A stretch of DNA of 15,403 nt from JBEKIK01 sp049509395 (GCA_049509395.1 JBEKZY010000117.1:1-15403); one strand, 5' to 3'; shown: positions 1-7,762, counted from the first letter of the stretch. Numbers and translations are program-made. Notes: generated from the sequence alone by a model not told the origin.

Positions 1-2
1 CG

Positions 3-1016
3 GCGGCGGGAAAAAACGGCGATTTCAATCCGGTCTGCAGTAAAAAGATGCACCTTAAGGACCCGATATATGCCGGCCTTGCGGTTTGTTCTCACGATGC
101 GGCAAAAAAAGAAACCGCCGTTTTTTCCAGCGTTCATCTGGAAAACCACGGCGTGATCCCGGATAGCTCGCAAATTCTGGAAAGCACGTTGGAAACAATA
201 GACGTCGAAACCGGCCGGCGTGAGATCGTCTGTCATGTAAATCAGCACATCGAAGCCCCAAATTGGTTTCCCAGCGGCGAAATGCTGCTTTATAACAGCG
301 GGGGGAAACTGTATTCAATACCCGTTAAAGGAGGTTCTCCAAGTTTGATTCCCACGGGAGAGGCAAATCGATGCAATAACGACCATGGATTTTCACCCGA
401 CGGCAAATGGATCGCTCTGAGCAACAACACGGTCGATCGAGGTTCTTTAATCTATATTGCTCCAAGCGAAGGCGGGAGGCCGAGACTGGTCACAAAATTA
501 GGTCCGTCGTATTGGCATGGCTGGTCGCCGGACGGGAAAAAATTGGCCTATTGCGCTCAGCGGAACGACGAATTCGACATCTATACTATTAATATCGACG
601 GCTCGCAGGAAACCCGCTTGACCGATGCGCCCGGCTTGGACGACGGGCCAGAATATTCGCCCGACGGCAAGTATATCTACTTTAATTCCGAACGCGCCGG
701 TTTAATGAAAATCTGGCGGATGCTGGCCAACGGTCAACAGCAGGAACAGGTCACATTCGACGACGATTACGCCGATTGGTTTCCTCACCCGTCGCCCGAC
801 GGCAAGTGGCTTGTGTTTTTATCCTATGACAAGTCGGTTAAAGGGCATCCGGCAAATCAAGAGGTCGTGCTGCGGTTAATGCCGGCCGCGGGCGGCGAAC
901 CTAAAATATTGACGCATCTTTTTGGAGGGCAGGGCACGATTAACGTTCCCTCATGGTCGCCGGACAGCAGGAAATTCGCGTTTGTAAGTTATCGGTTGGT
1001 TGAGAGTAAGCCATAA
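3..1016 (+). CDS. PD40/TolB-like beta-propeller protein, 5' end outside window
   Basis: The reading frame is open from the first bases of the window, and the first ATG (position 48) lies inside what looks like a folded domain, so the true start is probably upstream. The first residues, including GLAVCSHD and ETAVFSSV, resemble the last strands of a concanavalin/jelly-roll domain (DUF1349 type). From about residue 50 after that ATG there are repeated blade signatures of the PD40/WD40-like kind: FSPDGKWIALS, WSPDGKKLAYC, YSPDGKYIYFNSE, PSPDGKWLVFLSYD, WSPDSRKFAFVSY. The rest is a TolB-like propeller. Such propellers usually bind a protein or sugar ligand; the ligand cannot be read from the sequence, and no catalytic motif was seen. 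The next gene starts 14 bases downstream, suggesting co-transcription. The propeller call is firm; the N-terminal domain is inferred. Confidence 0.85.
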   Translation, partial: AAGKNGDFNPVCSKKMHLKDPIYAGLAVCSHDAAKKETAVFSSVHLENHGVIPDSSQILESTLETIDVETGRREIVCHVNQHIEAPNWFPSGEMLLYNSGGKLYSIPVKGGSPSLIPTGEANRCNNDHGFSPDGKWIALSNNTVDRGSLIYIAPSEGGRPRLVTKLGPSYWHGWSPDGKKLAYCAQRNDEFDIYTINIDGSQETRLTDAPGLDDGPEYSPDGKYIYFNSERAGLMKIWRMLANGQQQEQVTFDDDYADWFPHPSPDGKWLVFLSYDKSVKGHPANQEVVLRLMPAAGGEPKILTHLFGGQGTINVPSWSPDSRKFAFVSYRLVESKP

Positions 1017-1030
1017 TTCGATTTTCTATC

Positions 1031-1585
1031 ATGACCTTGCTATTCGAAAACCCGTTGCGGATCATATTCATCGGCATTGTTCTCGAGGCCGTCTTGGGCA
1101 TCGTGTTGTTGCGCACCGGCCGGGGAGCGCTGCTTTGGGCAATGCTGGGGGTATTGACCTTGACGCTGGTTTGGGTGGGAGTCGAGCGGCTGGTGGTCAC
1201 CGAAAAGGAGCGCGTGGAAATGACGCTGGACGGAATTATTTCCGCACTGGAAGCCAACGATCTCCAGCGCGTGCTAAGTTACATCGCGCCGGGCGCCGTG
1301 CAGACGCGTAACCGCGCGGCTTGGGCCTTGGGGCGCATCGAAGTCCAATCCGCCCGGATCTATAGGCTGGAAATAACCATCAACCGGCTAACAAGCCCCA
1401 TGACGGCCAAGGCCGCATTTTTTGGGCACATTTCTTATCGCGACCGGCAGGGGGAAATTCCCTACAACAACTACGGTTCGAGATTTGTCGTGGATTTGAG
1501 CAAGACAGGCAATGTCTGGGTTGTGACCGGACACGTCGAAGAGCAGGAGATGGAAGGAAAGGACCGAGTGATAAATACGGAGTAA
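1031..1585 (+). CDS. Small membrane protein with two N-terminal helices
   Basis: 184 residues. Two hydrophobic helices, about residues 8-27 and 33-52, are followed by a soluble domain of about 130 residues. That domain begins with a helix rich in E, L and D (ALEANDLQRVLSYIAPGA) and then alternating strands ending in WVVTGHVEEQEM. This pattern of an initial helix and a curved sheet resembles the NTF2-like/DUF4440 fold, but I see no conserved catalytic residues and do not recognise a named family. It begins 14 bases after the propeller gene, with no clear Shine-Dalgarno sequence, and is followed by an intrinsic terminator, so it is probably the last gene of that transcript. It is most likely anchored in the cytoplasmic membrane. 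Function unknown. Confidence 0.75.
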   Translation: MTLLFENPLRIIFIGIVLEAVLGIVLLRTGRGALLWAMLGVLTLTLVWVGVERLVVTEKERVEMTLDGIISALEANDLQRVLSYIAPGAVQTRNRAAWALGRIEVQSARIYRLEITINRLTSPMTAKAAFFGHISYRDRQGEIPYNNYGSRFVVDLSKTGNVWVVTGHVEEQEMEGKDRVINTE

Positions 1586-1621
1586 AGAGTGCCGAGTGAA
1601 GGAACGCCGAACTATCAAGGG

Positions 1622-1657
1622 GCCTTAGATTTGATTTCCGGGAGGAAGGCTTTTTTT
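1622..1657 (+). terminator. Intrinsic terminator after the 1031-1585 gene
   Basis: GCCTT at 1622-1626 can pair with AAGGC at 1646-1650, with a short inner CC/GG pairing, followed at once by seven T residues (1651-1657). The stem is short, so strength is uncertain. It lies 36 bases after the upstream stop codon. It overlaps the 3' end of the possible minus-strand gene at 1625-2011. Confidence 0.55.
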
Positions 1658-2011
1658 ATTATTTCGCGGCAGGCGGTTGGAATCCGCTCTGGATATGAAT
1701 TTTACGAGGTAACACGAAAATACAATCCAAGCGACGGCGGCGCATTGCATCATGCCTAAACAAAACGGATGTAAAGCCGGGCGGGAAGTAAAAGAGCAAA
1801 AATTCCATTGGCTGGCGTTTTCCCAGCCGTCAACGGTCCGCCGCCAAGCGGTTTCAACCTTGGGCCGATCGTTCGATGAGGCATTTTGCACGGGGATTTC
1901 ACTGGCCACCCAGGCAAGTGTTAATAATACCGTTAAACACAGCGAATTAAGGCAATTTTCAAGCCGAGAGCGATCGGGGATCGGAGAGCCGATTGCAACT
2001 GATTGCCGCAT
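1625..2011 (-). CDS. Possible small two-helix membrane protein
   Basis: An open frame of 128 residues on the minus strand. It has a hydrophobic stretch near residues 24-44 (LTVLLTLAWVASEI), a middle section containing WRRTVDGWENASQW and ALHPF, and a second hydrophobic stretch near 87-105 (MMQCAAVAWIVFSCYLV), then a basic tail. The W-R-R-T-x-x-G-W-E arrangement followed by ALHP and a membrane helix resembles small hypothetical membrane proteins that I associate with planctomycetes; that is memory-based inference. No Shine-Dalgarno sequence is visible before the ATG, and base composition does not clearly separate it from non-coding DNA. If real, it converges with the gene ending at 1585. It may instead be a chance frame. 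Confidence 0.42.
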   Translation of the reverse strand: MRQSVAIGSPIPDRSRLENCLNSLCLTVLLTLAWVASEIPVQNASSNDRPKVETAWRRTVDGWENASQWNFCSFTSRPALHPFCLGMMQCAAVAWIVFSCYLVKFISRADSNRLPRNNKKSLPPGNQI

Positions 2012-2318
2012 AAGCGGTTAATAGACTTGGACGAGGCGTATAAACAAACCGCGGCGTGGCAGGCGGACAACATCTTTTTCCCGGCGTGTTGCAATTCTAC
2101 AACATATCGTGGAGAACTGATCGGCAAATGCGGGCATATTCTTCATTTTCTCCTACCTACGCATAGGGGTTTTGCCTAGCCATCATTTTTATTCTAAAGT
2201 TATATGTGTGCGTAAATCAATTTCTGCGGGCAAATACAAATCAGGAAGGAAAGATGGTATTGGTCACATGGCAACTACTTTCCTTTCTTATCTCTTACTT
2301 TAGCGGGGTAACGAAATC
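2012..2318 (+). other. Non-coding leader upstream of the HDOD gene
   Basis: About 300 bases with no supportable gene. It holds the candidate promoter and dyad listed separately. Between promoter and gene an inverted repeat, AAGGAAAG at 2246-2253 and CTTTCCTT at 2278-2285, could fold the 5' untranslated region with a 24-base loop. The leader from the predicted start site to the ATG is roughly 110 bases, long enough for post-transcriptional control. No known riboswitch was recognised. Confidence 0.5.
2172..2200 (+). promoter_or_regulatory. Candidate sigma-70-type promoter for the HDOD gene
   Basis: A -35-like TTGCCT (2172-2177; 4 of 6 match TTGACA), a 17-base spacer and a -10-like TAAAGT (2195-2200; 4 of 6 match TATAAT). 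An imperfect dyad at 2157-2179 (arms CTA-N-GCA and TGC-N-TAG) covers the -35 box and could be an operator. Confidence 0.4.
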
Positions 2319-3236
2319 ATGGCTAATGGCAACATGCCCAAACTGGAATTAAAAAAAATTCTTTCCATGGCCCAATTGCCCGGCCTTCCGCAAAGCGCAA
2401 TTCGACTCTTGGAATTATCACAGGATCCCACGAATGGCCCCGCGGAATTCGCGGCGCCGATCGAGGTCGATCCGGGGCTGACCGGACAAGTATTGCGATT
2501 CGTGAATTCTTCCTATTTTGGCTTTGCCCGAGAAATTTCAAGCGTCAAGATGGCAATCACCTTGGTTGGCATCCGCACCATCAAGAACTTCGCACTATGG
2601 AGCGCGGTGTTTAGTTTGATGGCAAATCCCAAATGCGGCCCGTTCGATTTGAAAAGTCTATGGCAAGATTCCCTGCGCCGGGCTTTGTTTGCCAGGGCGC
2701 TGGCCAAAATACTAGGCATGAAGGAAGCCGAAGATACATTTGCCGCGGCCTTGTTGCAGGACATGGCCGTACCGATTTTAGCAAAGGAATCGCCGCAGGT
2801 ATACGTGAAATTATTGGAATCGCGGAAGCAAGGCCAAATCCGGCTTTCATCTTTGGAAAACCAGGTTTTCGGTTGGAACCACGCTCAAGCGGGCGGCATA
2901 ATGGCCCGACATTGGAATCTTCCCGAGGATTTCGCCCTCTTGATTGAAAACCACACAGAAATTGAAAAACTCATCCAGCAAACTGCCGAAGCTCCGGACA
3001 AGGCGGCCGTGGCAATGTCGGCCCTTTTGCCTGCTATTGCCGATCCGGTGTGGATCGAATGTCAGCAATTCGAGTCGTATTATGAAAAAATCAACCCCGG
3101 CAACAGCCCCACGATCATGGAATTCCTGAGCCAAATCGATAGGGAATTTGACCAATTAGCCCCGCTGATGAAGATCGCCACGCCCGCGAAATCGCTAGCC
3201 GATTGTTACAATGATGTAACAACTTCGGCCACCTAA
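2319..3236 (+). CDS. HDOD domain signalling protein
   Basis: 305 residues, read as a nearly stand-alone HDOD domain (Pfam PF08668). Residues 20-40 (LPGLPQSAIRLLELSQDP) and 46-85 (IEVDPGLTGQVLRFVNSSYFG, then SSVKMAITLVGIRTIKN) are the typical start of this all-helical fold. The position where an HD phosphohydrolase has its His-Asp pair reads LLQDM (145-149), so a metal-dependent phosphodiesterase activity is unlikely, as is usual for HDOD proteins. His188 in HAQAGG and His212 in the ENHTE stretch are retained. Family members act as cytoplasmic scaffolds or regulators in signalling, often with two-component or cyclic-di-GMP proteins; no such partner gene is adjacent. The gene stands alone, with a long leader, its own candidate promoter and a strong terminator. 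The target is unknown. Confidence 0.9.
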   Translation: MANGNMPKLELKKILSMAQLPGLPQSAIRLLELSQDPTNGPAEFAAPIEVDPGLTGQVLRFVNSSYFGFAREISSVKMAITLVGIRTIKNFALWSAVFSLMANPKCGPFDLKSLWQDSLRRALFARALAKILGMKEAEDTFAAALLQDMAVPILAKESPQVYVKLLESRKQGQIRLSSLENQVFGWNHAQAGGIMARHWNLPEDFALLIENHTEIEKLIQQTAEAPDKAAVAMSALLPAIADPVWIECQQFESYYEKINPGNSPTIMEFLSQIDREFDQLAPLMKIATPAKSLADCYNDVTTSAT

Positions 3237-3270
3237 ACCGCGGAATAATTTGATTTTATACAATAAATAA

Positions 3271-3330
3271 AGCCCAGCGACTGGGTCCCGATGCCCTCAG
3301 GCATGGGAGCGATTCGCCGGGCTCGTTTTG
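3271..3330 (+). terminator. Strong structured terminator after the HDOD gene
   Basis: An outer stem pairs AGCCCAGCGA (3271-3280) with TCGCCGGGCT (3314-3323), with one mismatch. Inside it, ATGCC/GGCAT (3291-3295 with 3300-3304) extends through TCCC/GGGA with one bulged base and a CTCA loop. Four T residues follow (3326-3329). AT-rich sequence on the other side (3261-3270) gives a T-rich tail in the minus direction too. A smaller hairpin, CCCAG-CGA-CTGGG (3273-3285), competes with the outer stem. Confidence 0.75.
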
Positions 3331-3628
3331 TAAAGGGAATAAGCTTCATTTGCATACAAAACGCGCGAAATACTATCGCTTTTCGGAATGTCCACTTAAC
3401 AAGTGAACTCGATTTTCTTGCGTTAATGCCTGTAATTTCGATAGTTGCAGCTAAAGCCTGGACAAAGTTTTGGGATTTACTGATGTAACGTGTAAAATGA
3501 AATGGAAGGCCCAAATAGATTTTGGTATTTGCTTAAAAAGGGCTGTATTCGGCATCAGCATTGGAATTAATCGAAAACAATCGGCCTCCCAAGGGTCGGT
3601 TTCCGATAATTGACAATGCAGCCTTCCA
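3331..3628 (+). other. Intergenic region with promoter of the TPR gene
   Basis: No supportable gene lies here. A short perfect dyad, CACTT-AAC-AAGTG, sits at 3393-3405, about 65 bases upstream of the candidate -35 box, and could be an upstream regulatory site. The rest is unremarkable AT-rich spacer. No Shine-Dalgarno sequence is seen before the ATG at 3629. Confidence 0.4.
3470..3498 (+). promoter_or_regulatory. Candidate promoter of the TPR gene
   Basis: TTGGGA (3470-3475; 4 of 6 match TTGACA), a 17-base spacer and TAAAAT (3493-3498; 5 of 6 match TATAAT). It implies a leader of about 125 bases before the TPR start at 3629. Confidence 0.45.
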
Positions 3629-4165
3629 ATGGAGCGCACGACCGTGAACGCCCGAAATTACATCCGCCGCGGCAAGATCGAAAACGAGGCTGCCGGCTAT
3701 CTGGAGTTGGGCATGGCCCAACAGGCGCTTTCCGCCCTGTCGCGGCTGGGAGACCCGTCCGCACTCGATGCCAATGGATTATACATCCTGGGAGAATCGC
3801 TGCGTTCGCTAAAGCGATTCGAAGAAGCCATCGAGCCCTTGCGCCTCGCAGCCGAAACCGCGACCAACAACATCCAAGTGCTTTTGGCGCTGGGCTGGTG
3901 TTACAAACGAATCGGCCGCCTCGACTTGGCCATTAACACCTTGGAGCAGGCTTTGGCAGTCGAACCCGGCGAGCCGCTTCTGCGTTACAATTTGGCTTGT
4001 TATTTCAGCCTGGCGGGCAACAAGAATCGTGCATTGCGTTATTTGTCTCAGACCCTGTCGGCCGCGCCGGACTACCGCCGGTTGATCGACGACGAACCCG
4101 ATTTCAATCCCATTCGCCAGGACCCCGACTTCCAATCGCTCTGTCGGAAAGCGAACGAAGGATAG
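3629..4165 (+). CDS. Tetratricopeptide-repeat (TPR) protein
   Basis: 178 residues, almost entirely TPR helices. Clear repeats run from about 47-79 (ANGLYILGESLRSLKRFEEAIEPL), 81-114 (VLLALGWCYKRIGRLDLAINTLEQALAVEP) and 115-148 (LRYNLACYFSLAGNKNRALRYL); a weaker one starts near residue 18. The tail, LIDDEPDFNPIRQDPDFQSL, is the usual closing segment of TPR proteins. There is no signal peptide or membrane helix, so it should be a cytoplasmic protein-binding scaffold; the partner cannot be inferred. It is a single gene with its own candidate promoter and a strong bidirectional terminator, converging with the BBP7 gene. The ATG at 3629 is the first in frame and leaves the repeats complete. Confidence 0.85.
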   Translation: MERTTVNARNYIRRGKIENEAAGYLELGMAQQALSALSRLGDPSALDANGLYILGESLRSLKRFEEAIEPLRLAAETATNNIQVLLALGWCYKRIGRLDLAINTLEQALAVEPGEPLLRYNLACYFSLAGNKNRALRYLSQTLSAAPDYRRLIDDEPDFNPIRQDPDFQSLCRKANEG

Positions 4166-4220
4166 CGGCGTGCAGATAAAGACCGCATCTTAAGCCAAGG
4201 ATTCTCTGGGTCATATTCCC

Positions 4221-4273
4221 AAAAAAACCAGGGCAGCCGCGCGGGAAAGGCGGTTGCCCTGGGGCATTTTTTT
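4221..4273. terminator. Bidirectional terminator between TPR and BBP7 genes
   Basis: A 13-pair stem (4228-4240 with 4250-4262, one G-T wobble; core CCAGGGCA/TGCCCTGG) is flanked by seven A residues (4221-4227) and, after GGCA, seven T residues (4267-4273). It therefore ends transcripts in both directions, which fits the convergent genes. A second, very GC-rich hairpin (4279-4297, loop 4287-4289) would form on the BBP7 transcript just before it. Confidence 0.88.
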
Positions 4274-4410
4274 CGGAGCCGGCCCGTGTCGGACCGGTTG
4301 AGTTGTGCCTGCTTATACGGACCGATGCAGTCCGGCGCTACTGAATCCAAGCGCGACCGGCCAAGGCCGCGCATCGCCGCCCGTCGCGGTTTTACATAGT
4401 GATCGTGCCC

Positions 4411-6180
4411 TTAAAAATTGTACCCGATAGTGGCGAACCCTCCATGCAGGATCAGGTCGCTGTTTTTATCGATTTCGGCAATGGCCGGAATATCGACGAT
4501 GTAAAAGGGAATTTGAGCGTCGGCCAATCCTATGCTGGAGATCGCCACCACGCGATATCCAATTTGCGCGCTCCACTGGCGGGCAAATTTCCAATCCACG
4601 CCCACGTCGACTTGGGTGAGGAAGGAAACGGTATTGGTTGTGGAGTTGACCGGATACGTTCCCGGCACGCCGCTGGTGCCGGTGGTGGCTTTATCGCCGT
4701 TGCCCAAGTAGGCCTGGAAGTTATTTGAAATCTGGTTGTCATAGATACCCACCTTCGGGGCCAGGAAGAAGCGCAAGTTGTTGCCCATGTTATAGCCGAG
4801 CTCGAAACCGAGTTGGGGACCGACAAGGTTGTTGGTAATCCCATCACTGAGGTAAGCCTCGAATAGGCCGCCGTCTTGACCCCAGTAATGCGGAGCATCG
4901 GGAGTAACGCCTGGTCCGCACAGCGAGCCGAATTTCCATGATTCTTGGAAGCGGAAATAGCGGACGCCCATCGACCAGCCCAGGTCCCATGGCGAGTCTT
5001 GGCCATAGCACCATTGGCCGCGGACTAAACTGACTTCGACGTTTTGGACTTCATCCCTGCGCCAGAGGCGATGTTCAGCGGCGTTGTCGAACCAAGTCTC
5101 GCCGGTCAGGCCGTCGAATTTCATATCCTTGACCGACAAAGGCGTGCCTACCGTGCCAAAAGGATTTGTAGCGCTGACCGGGCTTGTATGGCTGACATAA
5201 CTGTCGAAATCGCCCAAAGTCCAATAAGAGGCTTCCAATGCCCAATATCCCGTATTGCAACAGCTATTGCAGCAGCTATTGCAATCGCAGCAGAACCGCC
5301 GGCCGACGCGGACTTCGCCGCCCCAATTCCAACTGAACTCGTCTGGCGGAAAGTCGTTGTGCGGCAAGTTTCCGGTCTCATAAGTAATGTACACCTTGTT
5401 GGGCCGGTCGCGGGTCATAACCAACGCCGAGAGCGAAGCATACCACAGTGAAGTCTCGCTGCAGCCATAATCGCAATTGCCGCAGGCCGATTGCTCGTAG
5501 CGATTTACATACGGGCGATAATTGCCGCATTGGCCCGGGTAAGGAGCGTAACCTTCGCATCCGCCTGCACAACCCGGACTGCACTGGCCTTGCTCGGCAA
5601 GCATCTGGTTCATCACTCCGGGAGATTGCTGAACACCGGGCGCGACGGCCGGTGCGGCCTGTTGCATTACCGGCGCCTGGCCAAAGGCGGCCTGTTGCTG
5701 AACCGTCATGGCCGGCTGGACAGTCATAACCTGTTGTGGAGTGATTGGCCGAGTTGCCGCTGCCTGATCGGCGGCGGCCGTGTAATACATCGGAGGCGGG
5801 TATGTTGGCGTATTATATTGCGGACCAATTTGACCATACGTGGCAACGGGCTTAACAGGCTGCATTTGCTGGGCCGCATAAGCCGGCGTGGGTTGACTTG
5901 CATAAGGCTGCACGGGTTGGCTCGCATATGGCTGCACGGGTTGGCTGGCATATGGCTGCGATTGCTGAACCGAATATGGCTGCATGGTTTTTTGAGCCGT
6001 GTAATTCGCCGCTGCCGTGTAGCCGCCTGAAGCAGGCGTATAACCGCCTGAAGGAACCATGCCAGGCGTTTGTTGTGACATTTGAATGGGGTCGGGTGAA
6101 CCGTATAATCCATATTGCCCCAAAGCTATTGTGGCACTACCGGCCACCAATAATGAAATGCATATTCGGAAGAGTTTCAT
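4411..6180 (-). CDS. BBP7 family outer-membrane beta-barrel protein
   Basis: 589 residues. A signal peptide (about 1-21, ending SATIALG) leads to a linker rich in Gln, Pro, Ala and Tyr (22-190) that contains three QPYASQP(V/T) octapeptides at about 75-98. A cysteine-rich section follows: C200, C204, C208, C218, C233, C236 and C240, then seven cysteines within 297-308 (CCDCNSCCNSCC). From about 244 to the end the alternating aromatic and polar residues, and the C-terminal YNF, indicate an outer-membrane beta-barrel of the planctomycete BBP7 family (PF07585). It should sit in the outer membrane with the linker in the periplasm or at the surface; its cargo is unknown. A good Shine-Dalgarno sequence (AAAGGAGT, 6186-6193 on the complement) lies five bases before the ATG, confirming the start. 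It is monocistronic, divergent from aroC. Confidence 0.92.
   Translation of the reverse strand: MKLFRICISLLVAGSATIALGQYGLYGSPDPIQMSQQTPGMVPSGGYTPASGGYTAAANYTAQKTMQPYSVQQSQPYASQPVQPYASQPVQPYASQPTPAYAAQQMQPVKPVATYGQIGPQYNTPTYPPPMYYTAAADQAAATRPITPQQVMTVQPAMTVQQQAAFGQAPVMQQAAPAVAPGVQQSPGVMNQMLAEQGQCSPGCAGGCEGYAPYPGQCGNYRPYVNRYEQSACGNCDYGCSETSLWYASLSALVMTRDRPNKVYITYETGNLPHNDFPPDEFSWNWGGEVRVGRRFCCDCNSCCNSCCNTGYWALEASYWTLGDFDSYVSHTSPVSATNPFGTVGTPLSVKDMKFDGLTGETWFDNAAEHRLWRRDEVQNVEVSLVRGQWCYGQDSPWDLGWSMGVRYFRFQESWKFGSLCGPGVTPDAPHYWGQDGGLFEAYLSDGITNNLVGPQLGFELGYNMGNNLRFFLAPKVGIYDNQISNNFQAYLGNGDKATTGTSGVPGTYPVNSTTNTVSFLTQVDVGVDWKFARQWSAQIGYRVVAISSIGLADAQIPFYIVDIPAIAEIDKNSDLILHGGFATIGYNF
5890..5985 (-). 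repeat. 24-bp tandem repeat inside the BBP7 linker
   Basis: Three near-identical 24-base units (5890-5913, 5914-5937, 5938-5961) and a decayed fourth (5962-5985) encode the QPYASQPV octapeptide repeats. Units two and three differ at only two positions, which suggests recent expansion by slippage or unequal recombination. Confidence 0.85.
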
Positions 6181-6193
6181 ACCAGACTCCTTT

Positions 6194-6604
6194 CCAGGGT
6201 AATGTACCGAATCGGTCTACTCGTTAAAAAGCATCGACTCAGAAAGGGCGGCGAATTCGGCTAAATACGTTTAAACAGGCCATTTTTTATGGTAGGGGAG
6301 TCGGGCTAATCGATGCTATCGGCGTGCATCAGACATTCTTCTCTGAAATCCCCAACATGGCCTTCCAACGCAATCGGAAAAGTTCAACATTTATGCACTA
6401 CAACTGCGTAAAAGGGGTAAAGCAATCCAATTAAACGATCGACGTCCAGTTTGCGGAAGATAACGACTAGATAAAATTGGGCTGCGAACATGAATGAAGA
6501 ACCTAAAATCGCCCTATCCGCAAGGGGAAAGTATGGGTAAAATTGTGTGTTTAATTGCCTTAACGCACAGAGCCCCTCTTTGACACAACTCCCTACCAAA
6601 CAAC
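6194..6604. other. Divergent intergenic region between BBP7 and aroC
   Basis: 411 bases that must carry the promoters of both divergent genes. I could not fix a convincing -35/-10 pair for either. An inverted repeat, AGCATCGA (6230-6237) and TCGATGCT (6310-6317), overlaps a second one, CGACTC (6235-6240) and GAGTCG (6298-6303); the four arms bracket about 60 bases of AT-rich sequence. A consensus TTGACA at 6580-6585 is too close to the aroC ATG to serve it. aroC has no visible Shine-Dalgarno sequence. Confidence 0.4.
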
Positions 6605-7762
6605 ATGTTACGATATTTAACCGCCGGTGAATCACACGGTAAAGCACTCCTGGCTTTGGTGGATGGTTTTCCGGCCGGAATGCATTTAAACACGGAATTG
6701 ATCGACGCCGAACTACACCGCCGCCAAGGAGGGTATGGCCGCGGCGGACGGCAACACCTGGAAAGCGATCATGTCGACGTCTTAAGCGGAATATGGCGGG
6801 GCATAAGCCTGGGTAGTCCCATCGCCTTGATGGTGCCCAATAAGGACTACAAAATCGACCGCATGGAAGATCTCGATCGGCCTCGCCCCGGTCACGGCGA
6901 TCTGAGCGGGTCGATGAAGTATCTTAGTTCAATCCGCGCAATCCTGGAGCGGGCAAGCGCCCGAGAAACCACCGCGCGGGTTGCCGCCGGCGCTTTGGCT
7001 AAACAATTATTGAGTCCCTTTGGCATTACAGTCTTCGGGTATGTCGTCGAGGTGGGGCCGATCGTCATTCACGGCAAGCCGGGCACGCTGGACCAGCAGC
7101 GTGCGCTGCGCGACCGCAGCGAGTTGTATACCCTCAATCCGGATCAAGACGCCGAGGCCAAGTCGTTGATAGACCAGATGCGCACCGCCGGCAACACGTT
7201 GGGCGGCGTGATTGAAGTTCGCGTCGAGGGCGCGCCGTTCGGCTTGGGCACTCATACGCAATGGGATCTGAAATTGGACGGCCGCTTGAGCCAGGCGATA
7301 ATGGCCACGCAGGCCATCAAAGGCGTGGAGATCGGCATGGGATTCGGCATGGCGCGGCGGCCCGGCGCCGAAGTGCACGACCCGATACATTACGATCCGC
7401 AACAGTCCGGCACGCCAACTTTGGGTTTTACCCGGCCCTCGAACAACGCCGGCGGGCTGGAGGCGGGCATGAGCAACTCGCAGCCGATTGTGATCCGCGC
7501 CGCGAAAAAGCCCATCAGCACGCTGGGCCGGCCGCTGGAGTCGGTCAACCTGAAGACCCTCGAGCCTGAGGCGGCCGCCTACGAGCGCAGCGATCTTTGC
7601 GCAGTCGCCGCCGCCAGTTGCATCTTGGAAAACGTGGTGGCCTTCGAAATCGCCCGGGCCATGGTCGACAAATTCGGCGGCGACAGCCTGGAAGAAATGC
7701 AGGCGCGATACAAACTATTTTATGAATTAGCAAAAAAGAAATTACCTCTGGAAAATAAATAA
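6605..7762 (+). CDS. aroC: Chorismate synthase
   Basis: 385 residues, full length for the enzyme. It converts 5-enolpyruvylshikimate-3-phosphate to chorismate, the last shared step of aromatic amino-acid synthesis, in the cytoplasm and with reduced FMN as cofactor. The family signatures are present: GESHG (8-12), GRGGRQ (45-50), RPGHGD (94-99), RASARETTARVAAGA (116-130), NNAGGLEAGMSNSQP (280-294) and ERSDLCAVAAA (327-337). The Leu after RSD is a small departure from the common residue. The ATG at 6605 opens directly onto the conserved N-terminus, although no ribosome-binding sequence is seen. It is divergent from BBP7. Just after its stop codon (7760-7762) begins the CACGGAG repeat that bounds the GxxExxY cassette, so any former terminator or downstream linkage of aroC may have been altered. 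Confidence 0.98.
   Translation: MLRYLTAGESHGKALLALVDGFPAGMHLNTELIDAELHRRQGGYGRGGRQHLESDHVDVLSGIWRGISLGSPIALMVPNKDYKIDRMEDLDRPRPGHGDLSGSMKYLSSIRAILERASARETTARVAAGALAKQLLSPFGITVFGYVVEVGPIVIHGKPGTLDQQRALRDRSELYTLNPDQDAEAKSLIDQMRTAGNTLGGVIEVRVEGAPFGLGTHTQWDLKLDGRLSQAIMATQAIKGVEIGMGFGMARRPGAEVHDPIHYDPQQSGTPTLGFTRPSNNAGGLEAGMSNSQPIVIRAAKKPISTLGRPLESVNLKTLEPEAAAYERSDLCAVAAASCILENVVAFEIARAMVDKFGGDSLEEMQARYKLFYELAKKKLPLENK

Noticed and set aside
1752..2021. Plus-strand frame of 89 residues
   Set aside because: It mirrors the minus-strand frame at 1625-2011, which has membrane helices and more protein-like motifs; this one has neither.
5491..6030. Plus-strand frame of 179 residues rich in Arg, Leu, His and Trp
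   Set aside because: It is the complement of the repetitive BBP7 linker; composition follows from the repeat, and the BBP7 frame has a signal peptide and Shine-Dalgarno sequence.
6580..6585. Perfect TTGACA considered as the aroC -35 box
   Set aside because: A -10 box at normal spacing would fall on or beyond the ATG at 6605, where no suitable sequence exists.
6384..6647. Minus-strand frame of 87 residues over the aroC start
   Set aside because: It overlaps the conserved N-terminus of aroC, has no ribosome-binding sequence and shows no recognisable domain.
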